DNA from: JAFGKM01 sp964408175
GTDB taxonomy: Bacteria; Ratteibacteria; UBA8468; B48-G9; JAFGKM01
Length of the DNA stretch: 21,048 nt
Direction: 5' to 3'
Assembly (NCBI GenBank): GCA_964408175.1
Contig: CAYOYL010000232.1
Location: 1 to 21,048 of the forward strand
In this document: piece by piece, positions 6,455 to 12,795 of the stretch
Layout of the letters: each line of letters opens with the position of its first letter
How positions within the stretch are numbered: the first letter of the stretch is position 1
Made by a program: the position numbers and the translations under genes
Notes under the pieces: generated by a model
What the model was told of the DNA's origin: nothing
The model's database searches: none
What the model saw: the letters and a program-made list of their open reading frames with translations, nothing else

Positions 6455-7015
6455 CTATTCCTCTTCCTCATCACTCGCTACCGGCTCATGGGTCGCATGG
6501 CCGTCTAAAAAAACAAAGTTCCTTATACCCGGTCCGTGAAAATCCTTATAATCATAGAAGACCCACGTTGTGGTATCCCTTTTCCTTTTGTCCCTTTTCC
6601 TGCCGCCGAGAGATACATTATACTCATAACTGGAACCCTCTCTTGCGTAATATCCTTCTCTGTCAGACGGACACATAAAAACTGCAGGAGAGTTGGTATA
6701 AGAAGCAAGGACATCGCATATACGCGGGTCGTCGTTCAGGTGCAGGGATGGAACAGCGGCAGCAACGGGATAATAATCCTCATTGTCTGTGGCATACATA
6801 TCAAAGGCAAGAAAAATCTGCTTTAAATTATTCAGGCATACCGTCCTTCTTCCCATCTCCCTTGCCCTTGAAAGGGTGGGCAGTATCAGACCGGCAAGAA
6901 CAGCCACAATGGCAAGTACCACCAGCAACTCTATAAGAGTGAATCCTCTGTCTATTTTAAGGTTAACCTTTTGCTGCCTCGGTAAAATAGAACATTGAAA
7001 CGAATTATCTACCAT
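6455..7015 (-). CDS. Prepilin-like (H-X9-DG type) pseudopilin
   Basis: A 186-residue protein with a class III prepilin leader: DRG | FTLIELLVVLAIVAVLAG, cleavage after Gly24, Phe25 as +1 and Glu29 as +5, followed by one transmembrane helix. CLNNLKQI and AFDMYATDNEDYYP are the usual post-helix motifs of the DUF1559-like group, MCPSDREGYY is the mid-protein cysteine motif, and RNFVFLDGHA corresponds to the C-terminal H-X9-DG signature with the first His replaced. Such proteins need a prepilin peptidase and assembly machinery, none of which is encoded here. The tail SDEEEE is encoded by GA-rich bases that double as the ribosome site of the next gene. No ribosome binding site is seen at its own ATG. 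It follows the sulfatase by 66 nt. Confidence 0.85.
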   Translation of the reverse strand: MVDNSFQCSILPRQQKVNLKIDRGFTLIELLVVLAIVAVLAGLILPTLSRAREMGRRTVCLNNLKQIFLAFDMYATDNEDYYPVAAAVPSLHLNDDPRICDVLASYTNSPAVFMCPSDREGYYAREGSSYEYNVSLGGRKRDKRKRDTTTWVFYDYKDFHGPGIRNFVFLDGHATHEPVASDEEEE

Positions 7016-7035
7016 ACATCTTTAGACGTATCTGC

Positions 7036-7073
7036 AAAAAATAGGTTTAGTTTACAGCACAAAAGAATAAACC
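7036..7073 (-). terminator. Possible weak terminator after sulfatase
   Basis: Minus strand GGTTTA (7073-7068) can pair with TAAACC (7049-7044), followed by TA and six T (7041-7036). The stem is short and A/T-rich with an 18-nt loop, so it may be partial, allowing read-through into the pseudopilin gene. I see no clear promoter between the two genes. Confidence 0.35.
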
Positions 7074-7081
7074 GAATTGTC

Positions 7082-8572
7082 TTATTCCGATTCAGGCCCG
7101 TTACTATCAGAACAATCAACCTCTACATCATCAGAACCCTTAATCTGTTTAAGTGCCAGTGACATCTCTTTGACAACCTGTGGATATCCGGCGAAATGAT
7201 TTATTCTCTCTGTAATGTCATCCTTAAGGTTGAAGAGTTCACCAGGCAGGTTATGGCTGGTATAGCCGCGTTCTTTCTTGAACCAGTCGGGCTCCTTGTT
7301 ATCATCGCCGCTCGGAGCATCAATAAAAACCCAGTCTCCTCTGCGAAGAGCAAACTTACCAGAAGCACTGTGGTGTACGATTGAATCTCTTACAGGATTC
7401 ATTATATCTCCACGCAAAAGGGGCAATATGCTGACACTATCTTCAGCCTGCCCCTCTGGAAGTTCTACACCCAGAAGGTCGGCACATGTGGCAATCAAGT
7501 CACCCTGTCCTATAAGTTGCCCGCATTCAGTCCCCGGGGAGATTACCTCTGGCCAGCGTACGATGAACGGCACCCTGTGCCCGCCTTCCCACGCATCCCG
7601 CTTGACTCCCCTCAGATGTCCCATGCTGTAGTGCCCATACTGACGGATGTGTTCATAGGCCCCACCATCGGCATCAGAAATACATTCAGGACCGTTGTCA
7701 CTGGTAAAGATAAGGAGTGTATTGTCAGCAATCCCTTTTTGCTCCAATACCTTCATAATCTCTCCTAAAACCCAGTCTACCTCACACACAAAATCGCCGT
7801 AAAGGCCGTTTTTGCTCCGTCCGATAAATTCTCTGTTGGGAACTATAGGAGTATGCGGAGAGGTAAGTGCAAAATAAAGGAAGAAAGGGTCCCCACCTGA
7901 GTCTTTGATGTAACCGGATACACGACGGGTCAGTTCAGGTATCACCTCCTCTAATTTCCAGTCAGGTTCCATAAGTCCGGGGAAACCGTACATACCCTCA
8001 GGCTTCTGTTCGGTCGGCTGTTCAAGAAGTCTGTCCTGTTCAAACCACGTGTAAGGCGGAAAGTTAGGCACATCAACTCCAAAATAATATTCAAACCCGC
8101 TGTCTAACGGGCCCCCGCGTATAACCTTGCTGAAATCTATATTCCGCTCAAGTTCCCGTCGCTTAGCCATATCAAACTTACCTGACCTTGTCCCCTTGTA
8201 TGCTTTTTCACCGTTCAGGGTTGCCCACTCCCAACCCAGATGCCACTTACCGAAAGATGCTGTACGGTATCCATTCTGACGGAGCATCCGGGCAACAGTA
8301 AGACGTCCGGGAGTGACCAGCGGAGGGTCCCACGGCCAGAGAACGCTTCTTTTAAGAGGGGTACGCCAGCAGTACCGCCCTGTCAGTATTGAATAACGGC
8401 TTGGAGTACAAACACTGGACGTTGAATGCGCATCGGTAAACCTTACTCCTCCTGCCGCAAGGCGGTCAAGATTGGGTGTCGGTATCCTGGAACCGGGGTT
8501 GTTACACCCCATATCCCCATAACCCATGTCGTCAGCAAGGATATAAACAATATTGGGTTTTTCTTTTCTCAT
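7082..8572 (-). CDS. Arylsulfatase-type sulfatase, no signal peptide
   Basis: A 496-residue family S1 sulfatase that hydrolyses sulfate esters, probably from sulfated sugars. Active-site signatures: DDMGYGDMG (metal Asp14, Asp15), CTPSR with Cys55 as the residue converted to formylglycine and Arg59, GKWHLG (Lys109, His111), TSPHTP, and FTSDNGPE (metal Asp/Asn). A late GHLRGVKRDAWEGGHRVPF motif is typical of the arylsulfatase A group. Length is usual. The start at 8572 is fixed by GGAGGG at 8582-8577. The protein begins MRKEKPNIVYILADD with no signal sequence, so it should act in the cytoplasm, unlike most family members. Maturation would need a formylglycine-generating enzyme or anaerobic maturase encoded elsewhere. 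It is followed by the pseudopilin gene. Confidence 0.9.
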   Translation of the reverse strand: MRKEKPNIVYILADDMGYGDMGCNNPGSRIPTPNLDRLAAGGVRFTDAHSTSSVCTPSRYSILTGRYCWRTPLKRSVLWPWDPPLVTPGRLTVARMLRQNGYRTASFGKWHLGWEWATLNGEKAYKGTRSGKFDMAKRRELERNIDFSKVIRGGPLDSGFEYYFGVDVPNFPPYTWFEQDRLLEQPTEQKPEGMYGFPGLMEPDWKLEEVIPELTRRVSGYIKDSGGDPFFLYFALTSPHTPIVPNREFIGRSKNGLYGDFVCEVDWVLGEIMKVLEQKGIADNTLLIFTSDNGPECISDADGGAYEHIRQYGHYSMGHLRGVKRDAWEGGHRVPFIVRWPEVISPGTECGQLIGQGDLIATCADLLGVELPEGQAEDSVSILPLLRGDIMNPVRDSIVHHSASGKFALRRGDWVFIDAPSGDDNKEPDWFKKERGYTSHNLPGELFNLKDDITERINHFAGYPQVVKEMSLALKQIKGSDDVEVDCSDSNGPESE

Positions 8573-8633
8573 CTATCCCTCCAATCAGATTTAACATCTC
8601 CCAGTTTATCTCAAACCCTCCTGCCCTTAATGA

Positions 8634-8663
8634 ACTCTAACATATGCCTGTTCAACCTGTCAA
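8634..8663 (-). promoter_or_regulatory. Probable promoter of the sulfatase gene
   Basis: Minus strand TTGACA (8663-8658), an 18-nt spacer and TAGAGT (8639-8634). A leader of about 55 nt would result. The -10 box is only moderately similar to consensus. Confidence 0.5.
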
Positions 8664-8712
8664 TTCCACTCCGTATTTAAAGTAAAAAATAATCCTGAGT
8701 GAGGAGAAGAAA

Positions 8713-8993
8713 ATGGTAAAAAAGAAAACAGGTTCAACCTGACATACTATATGTATTCTGACTCATGCTACGAGACACCTGTAAAATACAACTTTATGAT
8801 GCCTCTGAGAAACGGAGTACGCCTTGCTGAAGACAGAAGAAAACCGTGCATATACTTGCCGGTCCGTGGACCCATTCCGGAGATTTCAAGGCTGTTGCAG
8901 GAGACGTGTCAAGCACACCCAAAAGCAGGATTCCCAATATAATGGGGGGGAACTGCACTATGGCTCAAGGGTTAGCCAAACGGCGTGGATAAA
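8713..8993 (+). pseudogene. Decayed CocE/NonD-type alpha/beta hydrolase remnant
   Basis: Three fragments in the same order as a CocE/NonD family hydrolase. Frame A (8781-8846) reads MMPLRNGVRLAEDRRKP, like the family's N-terminal 'vpmRDGVRLatDvyrP'. Frame B (8846-8945) reads HILAGPWTHSGDFKAVAGDV, like the 'GPWtHgg...aGdvdFG' motif found some 200 residues later in intact proteins. Frame C (8955-8993) reads ALWLKG-stop-PNGVDK, like 'yWLKGidNGVmdeP'. The central part with the nucleophile serine is therefore deleted at about 8846, and a frame change occurs near the seven-G run at 8944-8950. An original start may be ATG 8713 with GAGGAG at 8701-8706; it now runs into a stop after nine codons. The assignment rests on short motifs only. 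Confidence 0.55.
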
Positions 8994-9024
8994 GAAAAAA
9001 GGGTAAGATACTCCGTAAGTGAAA

Positions 9025-9030
9025 TATAAT
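9025..9030 (+). promoter_or_regulatory. Possible -10 box upstream of DUF3300 gene
   Basis: A perfect TATAAT lies 63 nt before the start of the DUF3300 gene. I see no good -35 at the proper distance, so activation or an alternative sigma factor would be needed. The surrounding 8994-9093 stretch holds nothing else recognisable apart from the ribosome site AGGAGG. Confidence 0.35.
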
Positions 9031-9093
9031 TGAACCGAAAATGGAAAACCTGTAACTAAAGTATATGAAGGACAAAAAAAGGAGGAAATCATT

Positions 9094-10449
9094 ATGAAAA
9101 ACGTGAAAAGTGCTGTTAGAGTTGCGGTGTTTATCTTCATCTCCGGTTTTGTGATTTTGTCAGGAATTCCAGCCCATGGTTATGTGCATGAGGAACAGAT
9201 TGAGAGATACAGCAAGGTAGAAATTACACAACTTCTTGCTCCAATTGCCCTGTATCCCGATTCACTTCTCGCCCAGATACTGATGGCTTCAACCTATCCG
9301 CTTGAGGTTGTTGAGGCTGAACGGTGGCTGCACAGACACAAAGGTATAAAGGGCGACGAGTTGTACTCTGCCCTTCAGGAGAAGGATTGGGATACCAGCA
9401 TCAAATCACTATGCAATTTCCCTGATTTGATATTTGCTTTAAGCGAGAAGATTGAACAGACAAGAAGGTTGGGAGATGTGTTTCTTAGTCAGGAAAAAGA
9501 TGTTATGGATACGGTTCAGGAATTAAGACGCATAGCTTATAAACAGGGTAAACTTAAGACGACCAGAGAACAGAAGGTTATCATTGAGCAGGAATTCATA
9601 AAGATTGAACCGTCTTCCACCCGTGTAGTCTATGTGCCGGTCTATGACCCTCTTTATGTATATGGTCAGTGGATGTATCCCGCCTCCCCGCCATACTACT
9701 GTTACTATCCTGTCGCTTATGCCACCAGTGTCAGACATGTATGTTTCCAACCGGCTATTTCTATAAATATAAACTGGGTATTATGGACATGGTTTGACTG
9801 GTCTTCACATCATATCTGTATAGTTTCAGACTGTCCATGCAGGCATCACAGACCGATTGTTCACAACAATACAGACCATAACTACTGGAGGCATGACCCG
9901 CGACACAGAATAGGGTTTGACCATAGAGACAGGGGAAGAAGCGAAAGAATAGCACACAGGCCGCCGCACTTCACACCTCCCGGTTCTGCAACAGTTGACT
10001 CTTCACTGATAGAAGAGAGAGAACCATCGCGCCCTTCAGTAACTACTCCGGGAAATGCCCATCCCGGGCATGCAAGAGAGGGAAGAATTCAACCTCCCCC
10101 GTCCAGAGAGAATCCACCTGCGATAACAAGAGACGAAACGACAGTACCATCGCGCCCTTCACGCAGACCTCAGGAAAATCCCTTTTCTCTCTATGTCAGA
10201 CCTGAAAGGGAAAGAACAAGGCCTGACTACCGTAGAGATAACTCTTCCCCGGTGCACAGCGGTGGATTTTTTAGAGGTGAAAGCGGCAGCCGTGAGGCCA
10301 GAAAACCTCAGAACAGTAACACGGGATTTTTTTCGTCCAGGCAAGAAACTGCCGATAGCAGGGAAGACGACGAAATCTCATCAGACAACAGAAGGGATAG
10401 AAGAGAAAGCATAAGAGACCGCATAGGAAACAGCAGGAGAAAAAGGTAA
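9094..10449 (+). CDS. Secreted DUF3300 domain protein
   Basis: A 451-residue exported protein. Residues 1-29 form a signal peptide (KSAVRVAVFIFISGFVILSGIPAHG, cleavage near Ala-His-Gly). Residues about 40-190 match DUF3300: ITQLLAPIALYPDSLLAQIL, STYPLEVVEAERWL, KDWDTSIKSLCNFPDLI and VVYVPVYDPLYVYGQW. The remainder is low-complexity, rich in His, Tyr, Arg, Pro and Ser; it has a W-rich hydrophobic patch (about 228-240) and ends in an Arg/Asp/Ser-rich tail. A 16-bp in-frame direct repeat (10023-10038 and 10146-10161), encoding PSRPS, shows local duplication in the tail. Function of the family is unknown; it is envelope-associated. Start supported by AGGAGG 8 nt upstream. It precedes the sigma-factor cluster by 116 nt and may be part of, or controlled by, that module. 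Confidence 0.8.
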   Translation: MKNVKSAVRVAVFIFISGFVILSGIPAHGYVHEEQIERYSKVEITQLLAPIALYPDSLLAQILMASTYPLEVVEAERWLHRHKGIKGDELYSALQEKDWDTSIKSLCNFPDLIFALSEKIEQTRRLGDVFLSQEKDVMDTVQELRRIAYKQGKLKTTREQKVIIEQEFIKIEPSSTRVVYVPVYDPLYVYGQWMYPASPPYYCYYPVAYATSVRHVCFQPAISININWVLWTWFDWSSHHICIVSDCPCRHHRPIVHNNTDHNYWRHDPRHRIGFDHRDRGRSERIAHRPPHFTPPGSATVDSSLIEEREPSRPSVTTPGNAHPGHAREGRIQPPPSRENPPAITRDETTVPSRPSRRPQENPFSLYVRPERERTRPDYRRDNSSPVHSGGFFRGESGSREARKPQNSNTGFFSSRQETADSREDDEISSDNRRDRRESIRDRIGNSRRKR

Positions 10450-10465
10450 CCTAATACAGTGAGAT

Positions 10466-10495
10466 TTGGGAGATGAGAAGCATCCGGTATATAAT
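10466..10495 (+). promoter_or_regulatory. Probable promoter of the sigma-factor cluster
   Basis: TTGGGA (10466-10471), an 18-nt spacer and a perfect TATAAT (10490-10495). The leader would be about 64 nt and contains a small hairpin, ACATC-AAGG-GATGT (10531-10544). A weaker TTTACA at 10528 could mark a second start. Confidence 0.5.
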
Positions 10496-10565
10496 AGGTT
10501 ATGCACTCTTGAAACAAAGGGTTTAGGTTTACATCAAGGGATGTGAGGATTTACTTAAACTATTA

Positions 10566-11108
10566 ATGACAGACGAAAACAAAATAATAGAGTTGTCCCG
10601 GCAGGGCAATCTGGAGGCCTTTTCTTTCCTTCTCAGAAATTATGAAAAGAGGCTTCAAAAAGCAGCCTATATACTATGTTCAGGTGAAGCCGAAGACCTC
10701 CTTCAGGAAACCTATCTTGCGGTCTTCAGGAGCATCAGGAAATTCAGAGGTAAATCTTCTTTTTATACCTGGATGTACCGCATACTCCTCAATCTTGCCT
10801 ATAAAAGGTTCAGAAAGAACAGTCAGAAATCATTACTGCTTAAAAGATTTCACCGTGATTCTCTCAACCCAACCCGGCAGGAAAACTTTTCGGCAGAGTA
10901 TCTGTGGAAAGAAAAGGTAAGGAGTGCAGTTGCATCACTGCCTTTGAAATACAGGGAAGTCATAATGCTCTATTATTTTGAGAACCTTACAGTAGAACAG
11001 ATATCCGAGCATATCAACATAAATGCAGGTACGGTAAAATCACGTTTGTACAATGCCAGGGGACTTCTAAAAAAAAAGTTGAACCTGAAAGAAGCACCCG
11101 GTAACTAA
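10566..11108 (+). CDS. ECF-type RNA polymerase sigma factor
   Basis: A 180-residue sigma-70 family protein of the ECF (RpoE-like) class, which directs RNA polymerase to a specific promoter set. Region 2 spans about residues 17-83 and includes AEDLLQETYLAVFRSIRKFRG and FYTWMYRILLNLAYKRFRK (core binding and -10 recognition). Region 4 spans about 118-170, with LPLKYREVIMLYYFENLTV, EQISEHININAGTVKSRLYNA (helix-turn-helix, -35 recognition) and a basic end. Region 3 is absent, as in the class. The next gene follows after 36 nt and encodes a one-pass membrane protein, the usual place for a cognate anti-sigma factor. The Shine-Dalgarno is weak: GAGG at 10545-10548 is 17 nt from the ATG. Confidence 0.9.
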   Translation: MTDENKIIELSRQGNLEAFSFLLRNYEKRLQKAAYILCSGEAEDLLQETYLAVFRSIRKFRGKSSFYTWMYRILLNLAYKRFRKNSQKSLLLKRFHRDSLNPTRQENFSAEYLWKEKVRSAVASLPLKYREVIMLYYFENLTVEQISEHININAGTVKSRLYNARGLLKKKLNLKEAPGN

Positions 11109-11144
11109 ATATATAAGGGACAGGAAATAACGGAGGTGGAATCT

Positions 11145-11678
11145 ATGGAAGGCAATTTTAAAAAAATATCTGATGCCCTCAAGGATTTGAAAGAAGAATC
11201 TGCAAACTTTTCCTGTGAGAAAGACGGAGTTTCTTCTGTCATTGAAATGTTGCGGCAGGAAAAGAACAAGCGTTTTTTCTTCGGCAAACAAGCACTGGTC
11301 TGGCAGTTTCTTTTTATCCTTCTGCTGATAGGCAATTTCACACAGGGTTTTCTGCTTATGCAGAGCAGGAGGCAGGTGGAGATCGTAAGAATGCCTGAAA
11401 GAACGTTGAAACCCCCTGCTGAACCTGAATTTGTTGAAAAGGAACCTGAAGAACCTGCACGTCCGCTTGAACAGAAGCCGGAGGAGATAAAAAACATCCA
11501 ACCAGAGATTTTAAAAGATGTACAACCAAAGATACATCATCCTGAGGTTGTGACGGCAAACTATCAGGAAACCCACATAACTCCACAGGACGGTCTGAAC
11601 CAACTGTTGAAACTGTATGACCTGTTTGAAACCCTTTCACCGGATATCACTCTTCCAAAAGGAGAAAACCATGTTTAA
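11145..11678 (+). CDS. Single-pass membrane protein, candidate anti-sigma factor
   Basis: A 177-residue protein with no family I recognise. Layout: about 48 cytoplasmic residues (charged, helical), one transmembrane helix at about 51-71 (LVWQFLFILLLIGNFTQGFLL), a Pro/Glu-rich extracytoplasmic linker (PAEPEFVEKEPEEPARPLEQKPEE) and a C-terminal segment of about 60 residues. The position right after the ECF sigma gene and the cytoplasm-TM-periplasm layout fit an anti-sigma factor. A classical zinc-binding HxxxCxxC motif is not present. I start at ATG 11145, with GGAGG at 11132-11136 at good spacing; an in-frame GTG at 11136 lies inside that ribosome site. Its last 8 bases overlap the next gene, indicating coupled translation. 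Confidence 0.65.
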   Translation: MEGNFKKISDALKDLKEESANFSCEKDGVSSVIEMLRQEKNKRFFFGKQALVWQFLFILLLIGNFTQGFLLMQSRRQVEIVRMPERTLKPPAEPEFVEKEPEEPARPLEQKPEEIKNIQPEILKDVQPKIHHPEVVTANYQETHITPQDGLNQLLKLYDLFETLSPDITLPKGENHV

Positions 11679-12594
11679 TATCAGACCCTTTCTTTTTATC
11701 TGTTTTATCTTTTTCTGTCTCAATCTCTCGGCATCAGAGCAAAAAGACCGCATACTTGATAATTTTTTTGCCACAGTGAAAGAGATGCAGGCTCAGGATA
11801 TTCCTGTCATTAAAAATATGGAAGCGGACATAACCTCTGAAATAAGGTTTTCAAACCACACCTTGAAAATCCTTCAGCCCTTTATCAACAACATATTTCG
11901 CACAACCCTTCCTTCTGTTTTGAAAAGCAGCGGTCTCTTGAAAATAGGTTTTAAAAACGCGGACGGGAAAATTGAACCGGATAATATCTACCTTTATACC
12001 AACTCTGCAATCGGCAGTTTTACCGTCGTAAAATCAGGAGACAACATAGATATATACGTTCCCCAGTTAGGTTTTATTATAAGCGACACAATAGATACGA
12101 TACGAGAAGTTTTGCTCAAGCAGAACAAAATTTCGGTAAAGAAACCTCTCTTCCCTGCGGATTTTGCCACATCTTTCTTCGATTATGTGGCGGCCAATGA
12201 AAAATCTATCAGGGAAAAGATGCGTATGGAAAATAAGACAGGTCTGGCTAAAGGGCAAAAAACATATTTTTTAAACTATCCTCTTGATAAAGGGAGCCTG
12301 AATATTGAGATATACGATAGATTCTGGACATTTGCTTCAGTAACCTTTAACGGAAACAAAAACAAGACCAGAATGCGCCTGCAATATCCTATGCCAATTG
12401 AAAAAGTCGAACCTGGTCTCTATTTCCCCGAGTTTATAAGACTCTCCGGGGAGAAGGATGACAATATAATATATCTTGAACTTTCCGGGTTGAAGTATAA
12501 CACACCTGTTACAGAAAAAAGTTTCAGCCTGCAAAGTATTGGATTCCGTGAATTTTTGACTGTCATCACCCTCAAGATTCTCCAGGAAGATTAA
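11671..12594 (+). CDS. Secreted LolA-like protein, possible sensor partner
   Basis: A 307-residue exported protein. Signal peptide: MFNIRPFLFICFIFFCLNLSAS, about residues 1-22. The mature part has alternating short beta strands with the flavour of the LolA/LppX/RseB fold (IRFSNHTLKI..., IYLYTNSAIGSFTVVKSGDNIDIYVPQLG, YFLNYPLDKGSLNIEIYDRFW). Sequence similarity by eye is weak, so the fold call is an inference. In gamma-proteobacteria RseB, a LolA-like periplasmic protein, binds the anti-sigma factor RseA and relays lipid or envelope stress. A gene of this type as third member of a sigma/TM-protein cluster fits that picture. ATG 11671 overlaps the previous stop by 8 nt and uses AAAGGAG at 11658-11664; the frame is open further upstream but those starts lack a ribosome site. 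Confidence 0.6.
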   Translation: MFNIRPFLFICFIFFCLNLSASEQKDRILDNFFATVKEMQAQDIPVIKNMEADITSEIRFSNHTLKILQPFINNIFRTTLPSVLKSSGLLKIGFKNADGKIEPDNIYLYTNSAIGSFTVVKSGDNIDIYVPQLGFIISDTIDTIREVLLKQNKISVKKPLFPADFATSFFDYVAANEKSIREKMRMENKTGLAKGQKTYFLNYPLDKGSLNIEIYDRFWTFASVTFNGNKNKTRMRLQYPMPIEKVEPGLYFPEFIRLSGEKDDNIIYLELSGLKYNTPVTEKSFSLQSIGFREFLTVITLKILQED

Positions 12595-12613
12595 AGTAGA
12601 AGGTTACAGGCAA

Positions 12614-12640
12614 AGAGAAAAACATCTATTCTCTCTTTTC
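12614..12640 (+). terminator. Possible weak terminator after LolA-like gene
   Basis: AGAGAA (12614-12619) can pair with TTCTCT (12629-12634), followed by CTTTTC. The six-pair A/T-rich stem is weak. It lies 20 nt after the stop codon and before the regulator promoter, which is where a terminator is expected. Confidence 0.3.
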
Positions 12641-12736
12641 CCCCTTTGATTATATAATCAACAGTTTCTGATTAAGGCAACCACTCCCTCACATTCTACA
12701 ATTCTTATATCAGAATTTCAGAACGACAAAATCATC

Positions 12737-12765
12737 TTGACAAATTTTACCTTATATGATACCAT
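12737..12765 (+). promoter_or_regulatory. Promoter of the GntR/LacI regulator operon
   Basis: TTGACA (12737-12742), a 17-nt spacer and TACCAT (12760-12765). Transcription would start near 12772, the ATG itself, so the message is probably leaderless. No Shine-Dalgarno precedes the ATG. An operator-like palindrome overlaps the -10 box. Confidence 0.6.
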
Positions 12766-12795
12766 CTGGTTATGACACATAATACCAGTGGTATT
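12761..12795 (+). promoter_or_regulatory. Two operator-like palindromes at the regulator start
   Basis: Site 1 is ACCA-TC-TGGT (12761-12770), overlapping the -10 box and start point. Site 2 is the perfect 15-bp palindrome AATACCAGTGGTATT (12781-12795), inside codons 4 to 8. Both share the half-site ATACCA/TGGT, and their centres are about 22 bp apart, two helical turns. GntR-family dimers bind such inverted repeats, so autorepression is the likely role. Confidence 0.6.

Noticed and set aside
8650..8741. Shared 10-bp GTTCAACCTG sites (8650-8659 and 8732-8741) as operators
   Set aside because: The second is a 13-bp palindrome but the first is only half of it; two partial matches are too little to claim a regulatory pair.
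11136..11138. GTG start for the candidate anti-sigma gene
   Set aside because: It lies inside the GGAGG ribosome site; ATG 11145 has correct spacing.
12737..12760. TTGACA with TATGAT as promoter pair for the regulator
   Set aside because: The spacer would be only 12 nt; TACCAT at 17 nt is the acceptable partner.
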